From Chlamydiales bacterium (GTDB lineage Bacteria > Chlamydiota > Chlamydiia > Chlamydiales > Simkaniaceae): 64,000 nt of DNA. The stretch's first letter is position 1. Every line of letters starts with the position of its first letter. Shown piece after piece: positions 17,611 to 25,550 of the stretch. The position numbers were made by a program, and so were the translations under genes. The DNA is taken from contig JACKPR010000005.1 of assembly GCA_024233395.1 (NCBI GenBank), forward strand, positions 62,001-126,000, given 5' to 3'. Below the pieces are notes generated by a model, which saw nothing but the letters and a program-made list of their open reading frames with translations, ran no database searches and was not told the DNA's origin.

Positions 17611-17769
17611 GAGGGCGTCATCATGAGATTTCCAATGAAGAGTTCTTTATTAGGAGAAAAGTTCAAGGCGTCCGATGGAAAGAGCCCAATGCGGGCTCTT
17701 GAAGCAGGACAACAAAGAAATTTTCCCTAAGAAAGAAAAAAGCATTGAAAATCTCATGATGATGCCCTC
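17611..17769. mobile_element. MITE-like palindromic element, family B-related copy (159 bp)
   Basis: Terminal inverted repeats begin GAGGGCGTCATCATGAGATT (left) and GAGGGCATCATCATGAGATT (right, reversed), matching 25 of 27 bases. The centre contains TTCAAGGCGTCCGATGGA, then a hairpin of GAGCCC facing GGGCTC, then GAAGCAGGA, and is shared with the element at 57748-57910. The ends differ from that copy, so this is a subfamily. No coding capacity. The rest of the 17436-17826 spacer holds only a small hairpin at 17501-17519. Confidence 0.75.
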
Positions 17770-17771
17770 AT

Positions 17772-17795
17772 AGGGCGCACTTTTTTGTGCGCCCT
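17772..17795. terminator. hairpin, possible terminator after the coiled-coil gene
   Basis: A perfect 9-bp stem AGGGCGCAC/GTGCGCCCT with a TTTTTT loop, 31 bases downstream of the minus-strand gene at 17827. On the minus strand no T-tract follows, so intrinsic termination is uncertain. It abuts the palindromic element. Confidence 0.4.
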
Positions 17796-17826
17796 ATAAA
17801 GAAGTTTAAGAAAGTTGTTAACTCTC

Positions 17827-19758
17827 TTAAGGGTTTGGTTTACCTACAATTGGATGTCCCATTGTTTGTAATCCACCAATTAGAACCCCAGGAATAGAGA
17901 AAAGCATACTAAAGAAACCAACAATAAGTCGTTGCATCGTTCCAAGAACGCCCATCTTCAGCTCTAGAGGTTGATGGTGCTGCGTTTGAATTGTTTCTAG
18001 CACGTGAACTCTTAGCGCATGAAATTGCACATCATTCAATGCTACAGCGATCGCATCTTCATCTCTTCCTCCATCCACAACTGCATCCAGTGGCCCATGA
18101 ATACCAACAGCTTGCTGATGGTCTAAACGTGCCTGTGCTAGTTCAGCTTGAACTTGATCTTGCGGAAGATTCAGTAGCCTATCCATTTCAGCATGTTTTC
18201 TCACAAGCTGCTTCATAAAGCCTGCTAACTTAACTTTAGCCTCATGGAAGTCAACTCCAACATATGCACCAGTAGAATCGATGACTCCCCGGATTAACTG
18301 CATATACTCTCCTCTCCAACGGTATACATCTTTAAGGAGTTTTTCAATTCCTGTATGAGCTACTCGACCTGCATCATATCGTGGAGACAGAGTTTCTTGC
18401 ATCGCTTTGATTGCCTTCACTGCATTCATAACATAAGCACGTGCTTCTCCTTTACTAGGACCAGGAACTAATGAAATAAGCTCTTGTAACAACCGAACAT
18501 CAGGAAGTATTTGGTTTGCACCACTTTTTTGATACGTCTCAATAGAAGTTGTAAGACTTGCAACTTGCGATTCAAGAGAACGTACTTTATTGAGAGCTAG
18601 TTCGATACCAGGTTCATTTCTGAATTCTGGTTCGGCAACCTGATCTAAAACGCGATGTTCTTCACGAGCGGCGACAAATGCTTCTTCTGTAGTTCTATGG
18701 AGCTCAGTAAGAGCTTTGATAATTTCACCGACAACTGCAACATCAGGACTTCTCAAAGCTTCTTCAGCACCTGCTTGATGTGCTTGTAGAAGGCGCTCTT
18801 GAATAGCTAAATGCTCAGCTTGTTTGGCTTCAAGAAGACCAATTTTATAAGCTAAGACTGCTTTGTTTACTTGAGCTTCAGGAGAATCTTCTTCGACTAT
18901 CTCACCATGCTGACGTCTTGCTTCTGTTGATTGAGCTTCTGCTTGATCATGAGGAGTGCGTGCAACTTCCGTTGCAGCTTCTTGATAACCTCTCATTTCC
19001 AACTGAAGAATTCTTATCGTTTCTGCTTGCTCATCACGTGCTCTTGTAATTTCTTTAATTTGTCTTTCTTGATCTTTTGCAGCAAGAGTGAGTCTTTCAA
19101 CATCTGCTTCTAGGTCTCTAATAGCTGCTTGATGTTTTACAGTTGTTTCTTCTCGGGCTCTTTCAAATTCCGCTATTTGCTCTTTTAACTCAAGAACACG
19201 AGGATTTTCTTCACTTTCAGCAACTCTTAGTCTATCTGTTAATGGCTCAATTCGTTCTTCGAGCTGTGCAATTGTTCTTTGAGCATCTTCTAACTCAGCT
19301 TTAGGGACAGTTTCTCCTAAAGCTTGTTTTGCGCGTAGTTCTTCTGCTAATCGAACAGCTCCATCTCTTTCCTCTGTTAAATCTTGAACTTGTCGTGCTA
19401 AGCCTGCAATACGAGGATCTTCTTTTCGTGCTTCTTCTAGCTCGGCTTTTAGAGCTACAAGCTCTTCATGTTGGCGATGGCCTGTTTCTTCTGCTTGTTT
19501 TCGAACACGCTCTAATTCACCAGTAACTCTTTCTAAATCTTCTCTAGGGACAGTTCCTTCAGCTGCTTTCTGAAGATCTAGAACTTGAGCTCTAAGCTGT
19601 TCAATTTGTGTCGCTGTCTCCAATGCTTGAGCTTCTAATTGTCCAACATATTTCTCAACAACTCCGCCATTAACGGCTCTGTCTTCAGGTCTTTCTCCGG
19701 CTTTTATTGCATTTTGAAGCGCCTGTTGAAACTGATGTTTCGATACTAGTTCTGCCAT
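17827..19758 (-). CDS. long coiled-coil protein with C-terminal hydrophobic segment
   Basis: A 643-residue protein. The ATG at 19758 (MAELVSKHQFQQ) is preferred to one at 19827 because TAGGAG lies eight bases upstream. Residues about 35-320 are an almost continuous Glu/Arg/Gln-rich heptad region, a long coiled coil; residues 320-600 remain helical. Near the C-terminus is a hydrophobic stretch (MQRLIVGFFSMLFSIPGVLI), able to insert in or lie on a membrane, followed by a short tail. No signal peptide or known family. Long coiled coils with membrane-binding ends are common among chlamydial inclusion-associated and structural proteins; function here is unknown. Confidence 0.6.
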   Translation of the reverse strand: MAELVSKHQFQQALQNAIKAGERPEDRAVNGGVVEKYVGQLEAQALETATQIEQLRAQVLDLQKAAEGTVPREDLERVTGELERVRKQAEETGHRQHEELVALKAELEEARKEDPRIAGLARQVQDLTEERDGAVRLAEELRAKQALGETVPKAELEDAQRTIAQLEERIEPLTDRLRVAESEENPRVLELKEQIAEFERAREETTVKHQAAIRDLEADVERLTLAAKDQERQIKEITRARDEQAETIRILQLEMRGYQEAATEVARTPHDQAEAQSTEARRQHGEIVEEDSPEAQVNKAVLAYKIGLLEAKQAEHLAIQERLLQAHQAGAEEALRSPDVAVVGEIIKALTELHRTTEEAFVAAREEHRVLDQVAEPEFRNEPGIELALNKVRSLESQVASLTTSIETYQKSGANQILPDVRLLQELISLVPGPSKGEARAYVMNAVKAIKAMQETLSPRYDAGRVAHTGIEKLLKDVYRWRGEYMQLIRGVIDSTGAYVGVDFHEAKVKLAGFMKQLVRKHAEMDRLLNLPQDQVQAELAQARLDHQQAVGIHGPLDAVVDGGRDEDAIAVALNDVQFHALRVHVLETIQTQHHQPLELKMGVLGTMQRLIVGFFSMLFSIPGVLIGGLQTMGHPIVGKPNP

Positions 19759-19904
19759 TTTACTGACTCCTATAACTGTTTTGATAAAATTTGGGACAAT
19801 TTTAAGTTTATAGGCTTTTAAGAACAAGAAAAAATGTTACAAAAATACGTTTTTTCAAACTAATTATTCAAATGATAAAGTAAAAAAATGTTTAATTAAA
19901 GTTA

Positions 19905-20130
19905 ATGCTTGATTGAATGGTCAGAATTTCATTTGTAATAGGGTGGTAAAAAATTAATTGGATATGAACCTATCCTGATAATCAATTTTTGTTCTTTTTT
20001 CCCTTTTCGAAATCTTACTATCACTTTAATTTCAGCCTTGTTCTTTAGGCCATGGGATGACCAACATGAGAAAGTTGGGCACGGATTTGATGATAACGGC
20101 CGGTATGAAGTTGTAGGAGGAGATTTCCCT
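19905..20130 (-). pseudogene. decayed duplicate of the 3' end of the RluA-type gene
   Basis: Two blocks match the intact pseudouridine synthase gene next door. Around 19926-19948 TTTCATTTGTAATAGGGTGG matches 20540-20562, and 20050-20113 (GGGATGACC-ACATG, AAAGTTGGGC, GATAACGGCCGGTATGAAG) matches 20639-20702 with few changes. The middle is replaced by unrelated sequence. The orientation is the same as the parent. Together with the parent it brackets an ATPase gene fragment. From 19759 to 19904 I see only AT-rich sequence. Confidence 0.75.
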
Positions 20131-20217
20131 TTTTGAGGTTTTTTAATAAGACATTCGACACAAGCCCTAGAAAATAAATTGATTATGGTTTTTGCTCATT
20201 ATTGATAAAACGTTGTT

Positions 20218-20526
20218 TTGAGCAAAAACTATGGACCCTTTAGGCAATCTAAAACAACGGCTAAAGCAGGCTGCCAAATCGATTATTTGGTGCAAACAGC
20301 AACAAAAAATTTGTTTGTTTGTGAACTTAAGTTTAAGCGTCGAGAATTAGGCATGGACGTCATCGCTCAGGTTCAAGAAAAAATCAAAGCATTAAAAGTA
20401 CCGAGAGGATTTGCAACAATCCCCGTTCTTTTCCATGTTGGCGGCGTTTCTTCAAACCTGGCTACCGATGGCTACTTTTATCGGATTATAGATATCACCG
20501 ACTTCTTACACCCAAGCAACTGTTGA
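20218..20526 (+). pseudogene. C-terminal fragment of an archaeal-type (AAA) ATPase
   Basis: An open frame of about 100 codons without start or ATPase domain. It encodes CQIDYLVQTATKNLFVCELK and later KIKALKVPRGFATIPVLFHV and YFYRIIDITDFL, which are like the nuclease-like C-terminal domain of the mobile AAA ATPases found in many host-associated bacteria. The N-terminal 350 or so residues of such proteins are missing. Its end overlaps the 3' end of the intact RluA-type gene, showing it was joined there by recombination. Confidence 0.65.
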
Positions 20527-21153
20527 GTTAATCGTTAGCATTTCATTTGTTACGGGGTGGTAAAAAATGAGTTGGGTGTGATGAAGGGCTAATCGAGAAA
20601 ATTTTTGAGTCGCTCCATATTTTGTATCGCCAAGAATGGGATGACCTACATGGGAAAGTTGGGCGCGGATTTGATGATAACGGCCGGTATGAAGCTGAAT
20701 CAACAGCAGGGTGGAATGGGGATATTCCTTTTTTACAGTGTATGAAAGAATGGCTTCTTTTGAGGTGATTGTTTTTTTGACGGTTGCGCGGTGAGATCCA
20801 TGAGAGAGTTGATGGCGCAGCTCCCCTGTTTTTTTCTCAAAATGCCCTTCCACTTTTGCTGCATAGGTTTTTTGGATTTTACGTGCACGCATTTGGGAGT
20901 TTAAGCGAGAAAGAGCTTTGCTAGTCCGCGCAAAAAGGACAATGCCGCTAACAGGTTTATCGAGGCGATGAATGGGATGGAGAAAGACATTTCCTTTTTT
21001 TTGATACTTTTTTTTGATGTATTCTTTGGCTAAATCTTCGAGGTTTTGCTCATCGGTTTGATTGGGTTGCGTGAGCAACCCTGGAGGTTTATTAACGGCA
21101 AGAAGATGGTTATCTTCATAAAGGATCTCAAGATCTTTGACGGAGCACTTCAT
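20506..21153 (-). CDS. RluA-family pseudouridine synthase
   Basis: A 215-residue RNA-modifying enzyme that isomerises uridine in rRNA or tRNA. The catalytic motif HPIHRLDKPVSGIVLFARTS contains the invariant HRLD Asp, and GRYHQIRAQLSHVGHPILGD is the second family signature. There is no S4 domain, as in the short RluA/TruC type. An in-frame ATG at 21183 is possible; the ATG at 21153 (MKCSVKDLEILYEDNHLLAVNKP compressed form of the family start) fits better. It overlaps the upstream methyltransferase gene by 26 bases or more, so the two are coupled RNA-modification genes. Confidence 0.88.
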   Translation of the reverse strand: MKCSVKDLEILYEDNHLLAVNKPPGLLTQPNQTDEQNLEDLAKEYIKKKYQKKGNVFLHPIHRLDKPVSGIVLFARTSKALSRLNSQMRARKIQKTYAAKVEGHFEKKTGELRHQLSHGSHRATVKKTITSKEAILSYTVKKEYPHSTLLLIQLHTGRYHQIRAQLSHVGHPILGDTKYGATQKFSRLALHHTQLIFYHPVTNEMLTINSTVAWV

Positions 21154-21934
21154 AAAGAAGGAGGGTGGTTGCTGCTGCGACATTTAAGGAATCGGCAATG
21201 CCATTCATCGGAATACTAACTTGAAGATCGGCTGCTTTCATCCACTTTTCAGAAAGCCCTAACTGTTCGGTTCCCATCGCAATGGCAACAGGACCGGTTA
21301 GATCCACTTTAGTAAAGGTCTCCTTTGCATCGGGGCTGGTCGCAACAATGGTGATTTGATGATTTTTCAGCCACTCGATCGCTTCTTCACTGCTCACTTC
21401 TAAGACAGGGACGGTAAACAGGGTCCCAACACTTGCGCGGACAACATTAGGGTTATAAATATCGGTGCACCGGTCACAGACAAGGAGTGCATCGACACCA
21501 GCTGCATCACAGGAGCGAAGGATGGAGCCTAAGTTTCCTGGCTTTTCAATGGCTTCAGCCACTAAAAAAAAGGGAGGGCGCTCATTTGTTAACTTATAAT
21601 CGAGATCTTTTAAGGCGAGGTGGGTTTGCGACGCAACAGCAAGAAGCCCATCGGGACGATCGCGATAGGAGATCTTTTCAAAGACCCCTTTATTGACTTC
21701 AAAGGCCTCAACTCCTCCTCCTTGAATCTCTTGAATCAAAGCATTTTCATTACTCCCCAAAAAGTGATCGGGGGAACAAAAAAGAGAGACAAGGGGAACA
21801 CCTCCTTTCACAGCGCGGGAGAGTTCGCGATATCCTTCGATTAAGAATGATTGCGTATGATCGCGCTCACGCTTATCGCGAAGTTTTACGACTTGCTTGA
21901 TTTTTGGATTCTGAAGACTGGTAATTTTAAGCAT
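21128..21934 (-). CDS. SpoU/TrmH-family RNA methyltransferase
   Basis: A 268-residue 2'-O-methyltransferase. After an N-terminal RNA-binding region (residues 1-100; SLQNPKIKQVVKLRDKRERD) come the three SPOUT motifs: EKPGNLGSILRSCDAAG (motif 1), IAMGTEQLGLS (motif 2) and IPMNGIADSLNVAAATTLLLYE (motif 3), forming the trefoil knot that binds SAM. It is probably an rRNA or tRNA ribose methylase. AGGA precedes the ATG by six bases. Confidence 0.92.
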   Translation of the reverse strand: MLKITSLQNPKIKQVVKLRDKRERDHTQSFLIEGYRELSRAVKGGVPLVSLFCSPDHFLGSNENALIQEIQGGGVEAFEVNKGVFEKISYRDRPDGLLAVASQTHLALKDLDYKLTNERPPFFLVAEAIEKPGNLGSILRSCDAAGVDALLVCDRCTDIYNPNVVRASVGTLFTVPVLEVSSEEAIEWLKNHQITIVATSPDAKETFTKVDLTGPVAIAMGTEQLGLSEKWMKAADLQVSIPMNGIADSLNVAAATTLLLYEVLRQRS

Positions 21935-21937
21935 TCA

Positions 21938-22252
21938 CTATCCTGCATGTTTATATTGAATCGGTTTAATACTTAACTCTAAACCAAAAACATCTAGTGC
22001 ATCGATAAGAGTGTTAATTCCCGGGTTTCCATTATTAGAAAAAGAACGATAAAGTCCTTCTCGATTCCGTTCGATTTCTTCTGCAAGCTTACCCATTCCA
22101 CCATTAGCTTTAATCACATCACGAAGAGCCATAAGAAATACCGCAGGATCTTCATCTTTTAAACATTCATTAAGATAAGCTGCAGCTTCTTTAGGTTTTT
22201 GAAGCTCTTTATAAAGATGATCTTCTTTATATCGAATAGATCGTCTTCCCAT
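21938..22252 (-). CDS. HigA-type addiction-module antitoxin
   Basis: A 104-residue DNA-binding protein of the probable addiction module antidote family. Residues 14-45 carry the start (YLNECLKDEDPAVFLMALRDVIKANGG) and residues 45-95 a helix-turn-helix (MGKLAEEIERNREGLYRSFS then NTLIDALDVFGLELS). GAGGAAATT precedes the ATG. Normally the toxin gene lies immediately upstream; here only a truncated frame remains (22260-22412), so this antitoxin is orphaned. Three bases separate its stop from the methyltransferase start. Confidence 0.82.
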   Translation of the reverse strand: MGRRSIRYKEDHLYKELQKPKEAAAYLNECLKDEDPAVFLMALRDVIKANGGMGKLAEEIERNREGLYRSFSNNGNPGINTLIDALDVFGLELSIKPIQYKHAG

Positions 22253-22259
22253 AATTTCC

Positions 22260-22412
22260 TCAATTTATTGCTTTTGCATCTCCAAAATTCCCTAATTCTA
22301 ATCGCGCTAACCTTTTCCTAATAATAGCTCGAGTCGACATATTAAGAGTGGTCATCCAACTTGTGAAAGGGGGCTTATTAGATGAGGTGGTATATATTTC
22401 TATTTTTTGCAT
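22260..22412 (-). pseudogene. truncated HigB/RelE-type toxin
   Basis: A 50-codon frame starting MQKIEIYTTSSNKPPFTSWM and ending RLARLELGNFGDAKAIN. The RLxRLxxGNFGD stretch is the middle of HigB-like toxins of the phage-derived Gp49 type, which are about 100 residues long. The frame stops at TGA seven bases before the antitoxin ATG, so the C-terminal half (catalytic residues) has been lost by deletion. Confidence 0.65.
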
Positions 22413-22455
22413 CTTATAAGACTAAGTGTAGCATATAAACTACATCTTTGCAAGA

Positions 22456-23550
22456 TTAGACACCAATTAATATTTGGTATTTTTTTCCAAGTCGGTACTC
22501 TCTCTTTTTTCGAGAGGGATTGACAATTTCAATAAATCCTTCCTTCACCCAATCCTGACATAGCTTCGAGCCTGTTCGAGGTTTAAACTTGAAAAGAGCT
22601 GTGACCTGTTGGTTGGTAATAATATCATAGTCTTGGAATAATTCTAAAACTTTCCGCTGCTTGGGATCAAGAGTTCTTAGAATGATTGCTTGATCAAATC
22701 CTCCCCCTTTTTCCTCTTCTTCCATTTGGTGAACAACTCGACGAAAGGCATACACCACCCCTTCACAAAAATATTCAATCCAAGGTGTAATATCGCTGTC
22801 TGCTCGTCCCATATAATAGTTATGAGAAGGTCCTATGCTAATTGCTCGATAATAGTCGAGGAGATTTCTAGCGTAATACTCCTCAAGAGAATAGAGCCCT
22901 TTAAGATCGTATCCCCCTAAATGAAGAATCAAGGTTGTAAGAAGGCGCGCTATTCTTCCGTTTCCATCATAATAGGGATGGATTGTTGCAAACTGATAGT
23001 GAGCAATCCCAGCAATAATGGGACAAGGAAGTTCATGACTTTCCTTAATCCACTGAACAAGCCCTCCCATCATTCCAGAAACATCTTTTGCTTCGGGAGG
23101 CATATAAACAATCCCCCCTGTTTGACTATCTTTAATAACATTTTGCCCTTCTCTGTAAGGAATGGGTGTTACTTTATGTCGCCCACCCCCCATAACTAAA
23201 GCGTGAAATTTTTGAATGACATTTTCTGTAATAGGATGACCTCTTGCAACGATAGACTCAAGCTCGGCAAGCGCTAAATAGTACCCCTTTACTTCTTTCT
23301 CATCCCTTTCCCTCCCAGGGAAATGCCCTTCATGGAGAATCACTTCTTTGACTTCGTTTGTTGTTAATTGGTTCCCTTCTATCATTGTTGAATAGTGGGT
23401 CGTCATGAGTTTAGCGCTTTCGCGCAAGCTTGCAATAACCTTTGGAGTCAAAGGGAGGTGTTTAACCTCCTCTCTCATCCTTTCAATTTCAAGCAAAAGA
23501 GATAGAAGCTTAGGGGTCACCGTAAAGGTGGGGCTAAATTTTATCGGCAT
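22456..23550 (-). CDS. Fic-domain protein with N-terminal inhibitory helix and C-terminal winged helix
   Basis: A 364-residue protein. The catalytic loop is HPYYDGNGRIARLL (His191 to Arg202), the HxFx(D/E)GNGRxxR motif with Tyr for Phe, so AMP transfer to a Tyr/Ser/Thr side chain is expected. STMIEGN at residues 54-60 is the (S/T)xxxE(G/N) autoinhibitory motif, placing it in class II. The last 70 residues form a winged-helix-like domain (TNQQVTALFKFKPRTGSKLC), suggesting it binds DNA, perhaps its own operator array at 23540-23612. It is full-length and probably active. It divergently faces abiEi. Confidence 0.9.
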   Translation of the reverse strand: MPIKFSPTFTVTPKLLSLLLEIERMREEVKHLPLTPKVIASLRESAKLMTTHYSTMIEGNQLTTNEVKEVILHEGHFPGRERDEKEVKGYYLALAELESIVARGHPITENVIQKFHALVMGGGRHKVTPIPYREGQNVIKDSQTGGIVYMPPEAKDVSGMMGGLVQWIKESHELPCPIIAGIAHYQFATIHPYYDGNGRIARLLTTLILHLGGYDLKGLYSLEEYYARNLLDYYRAISIGPSHNYYMGRADSDITPWIEYFCEGVVYAFRRVVHQMEEEEKGGGFDQAIILRTLDPKQRKVLELFQDYDIITNQQVTALFKFKPRTGSKLCQDWVKEGFIEIVNPSRKKREYRLGKKYQILIGV

Positions 23551-23612
23551 AATAATGTCACTTTATCGGCATTCTTTTATACCGTTATTGTACCGATAAA
23601 TTGCCGATAAAT
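23540..23612 (-). promoter_or_regulatory. operator array upstream of fic
   Basis: The motif TTTATCGGCAT occurs twice in plus orientation (23540-23550 and 23562-23572, 22 bases apart). Near copies occur twice in reverse orientation (ACCGATAAAT at 23592-23601 and GCCGATAAAT at 23603-23612, 11 bases apart). The first copy includes the start codon of fic. The 11/22-base spacing puts the sites on one DNA face. Likely bound by the winged-helix end of Fic itself or another repressor. Confidence 0.6.
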
Positions 23613-23727
23613 CAAGAGAGTGTTAGAAGCAATTAAAAACCAATAGGATAACATTAGCTCGCAATAGATTTTGTGTGTCGAAAATTAGCTGCTGGCAAAT
23701 TATTGACATTTATAATATATTGAAAGA

Positions 23728-24498
23728 ATGAAACAATCGATGGTAGGCCTTAAACTGTTACGTTATCTCGCTGCTTCTGGGCTCAAAAGCTTTACGATCC
23801 AGCAAGCCCAAGAAGCCGCGCGCGTGCTTAAACTCAACCCAAATTATGTCACGCAAGCACTTCATCATCTCGTAAAAGAAAACTGGATTACACGGATAAA
23901 AAGAGGTGTGTATGCTCTTAGTTCAGAGTCTGGCTTTGGAGAGCCACCTCACGATTTCGAAATTGCAATGGCTCTAGTGACTCCTTGTGCAATTAGCCAT
24001 TGGACAGCTATGCACCACCACCATCTCACTCAACAAATTCCTAATACAATCTTTGCCATCACTCCCAGTTCAAGTTCTATTCCTCGGTCTATTCCTAAAG
24101 AGAAGTATCACTTCATCAAAATGAAAAAGGAATTTTATTTCGGCATTGAAAAAGTATGGGTAGACCAAGCGCAAATTCAGATGACCGATCCCGAAAGAAC
24201 TCTTTTAGACGGGCTAACGGCTCCCCAATATTGTGGCGATTTTCAAGAGGTCTTGCATGCTTTTAAAATGCACTATGCTCAAATGAATATAGAGCGCATT
24301 ATTCAATACGCTTTAAGACTAAATCGGTCAGTAGCAAAGCGATTGGGATGGATTCTCGAAAACCTTGGCGCCAAAGACTTTCAATTGCAAGAGTTATTAC
24401 ACCTTCCCATTAAAGGGTATCGTGTACTTGATCCTTCTGGACCGCTGAAAGGTCCTTATAACAAAAAATGGATGATCCAAGAAAATATAGGAGTATGA
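23728..24498 (+). CDS. abiEi: AbiEi-type antitoxin (type IV toxin-antitoxin)
   Basis: A 256-residue protein of the AbiEi/COG5340 family. An N-terminal winged helix-turn-helix (about residues 1-65; FTIQQAQEAARVLKLNPNYV then LHHLVKENWITRIKRGVYAL) binds the promoter and represses it. The C-terminal domain (about 75-256) neutralises the toxin. It is followed by the AbiEii gene with an ATGA overlap. AbiE modules act as phage defence by abortive infection or as plasmid stabilisers. A TATAAT at 23711-23716 lies very close upstream of the ATG. Confidence 0.85.
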   Translation: MKQSMVGLKLLRYLAASGLKSFTIQQAQEAARVLKLNPNYVTQALHHLVKENWITRIKRGVYALSSESGFGEPPHDFEIAMALVTPCAISHWTAMHHHHLTQQIPNTIFAITPSSSSIPRSIPKEKYHFIKMKKEFYFGIEKVWVDQAQIQMTDPERTLLDGLTAPQYCGDFQEVLHAFKMHYAQMNIERIIQYALRLNRSVAKRLGWILENLGAKDFQLQELLHLPIKGYRVLDPSGPLKGPYNKKWMIQENIGV

Positions 24499-25364
24499 TG
24501 ACCTTTAAACCACTGCGCAAACGGCTTGAGGAAGTCTCTAAACAAACCTCGTTGCGGCTCGATGTCGTCCAACAAGATTACATTCTCTCTTGGCTTCTTT
24601 TGGGTATTTTTGAGCATCCTGTACTCAAGTCAAACCTGATATTTAAAGGAGGAACAGCACTTAAAAAAGGATATTTTGGGGAGTATCGATTTTCTGAGGA
24701 TCTCGACTTCTCTACAAGGGGAGAACTTCCAGAGGATTTCGAGAAAAGTATCACCGAAGCATGCAAACATGCGGAAATGCAAATGCGAGAATTTTCTCCA
24801 ATACGACTTTATATAAAAAAATATGAAGAGAAAATGCCTCATCCAGAAGGACAGCAAGCTTTTGTTATCAATGCGCAATTTCCATGGCAATCTCAACCTC
24901 TTACAAAAGCTATGATTGAAATCTCTTGCAATGAAATGGTTCTGCTTGAACCAGTTTTAAAAAACCTCATCCATCCTTACGGTGAACCAATTAATTTGGA
25001 AATGCACCTCTACTCTTTAGAGGAGATTATTCTTGAAAAGCTCCGAGCCATTTTACAACACACAAAGAAACTACATGAGCGCGATTGGAGCCGGTCTCGG
25101 GCTAGAGATTACTACGACTTATGGCGGATTTTTGGCATGTTTGAAAAAGGCATTGACTTTGAACGAATCAAAGAAAATTTGCCGCTGAAGTGCTCTCATA
25201 AAAGGGTTTCGTTTAAAGGGCCCACAGATTTTTTTGATGAGAAAATGATTAGTTACGTTTCAAAAACATGGAACCAATGGCTAGGCCCACTCGTTAGAGA
25301 CTTACCAGACTCCCCGGTTATTCTTGAAGAACTGAAAACAAAAATACCTCTTTGCTTGCCCTAG
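24495..25364 (+). CDS. abiEii: AbiEii-type nucleotidyltransferase toxin (type IV toxin-antitoxin)
   Basis: A 289-residue protein with the nucleotidyltransferase motif of AbiEii: LIFKGGTALKKGYFGEYRFSE leading to EDLDFST, which supplies the GG loop and the two metal Asp residues, plus a later RARDYYDLWRIF stretch typical of the family. It would transfer nucleotides to RNA acceptors and stop growth. The ATG at 24495 overlaps the abiEi stop (ATGA) and GGAG is just upstream; a second ATG at 24498 has better spacing. Intact and in frame. Confidence 0.87.
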   Translation: MMTFKPLRKRLEEVSKQTSLRLDVVQQDYILSWLLLGIFEHPVLKSNLIFKGGTALKKGYFGEYRFSEDLDFSTRGELPEDFEKSITEACKHAEMQMREFSPIRLYIKKYEEKMPHPEGQQAFVINAQFPWQSQPLTKAMIEISCNEMVLLEPVLKNLIHPYGEPINLEMHLYSLEEIILEKLRAILQHTKKLHERDWSRSRARDYYDLWRIFGMFEKGIDFERIKENLPLKCSHKRVSFKGPTDFFDEKMISYVSKTWNQWLGPLVRDLPDSPVILEELKTKIPLCLP

Positions 25365-25480
25365 TCCACATTTCCTACACAAAATAAAAACGGGTATTTT
25401 GGAGTGACCTCATGCAAGCTGGTTTGTGATTGTGCATGTTCTTTCTAGTTGATTATAAGGTAGATAGATCGCTTTGAAGC

Positions 25481-25509
25481 ATTTTGGCAACAGAGTTGCC
25501 AAAATGCAT
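25481..25509. terminator. 13-bp hairpin between abiEii and the mip-like gene
   Basis: A perfect 13-bp stem (GCATTTTGGCAAC and its complement) with a three-base AGA loop. It lies between converging genes (abiEii ends at 25364 and the minus-strand gene ends at 25551). Only weak T-runs follow on either strand, so it may act as a bidirectional terminator or as an mRNA-stabilising structure. The rest of 25365-25550 holds nothing I recognise. Confidence 0.55.
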
Positions 25510-25550
25510 GTAAAAATGGCGACAAAGTAGCCAATTTGATCTCACAATCT

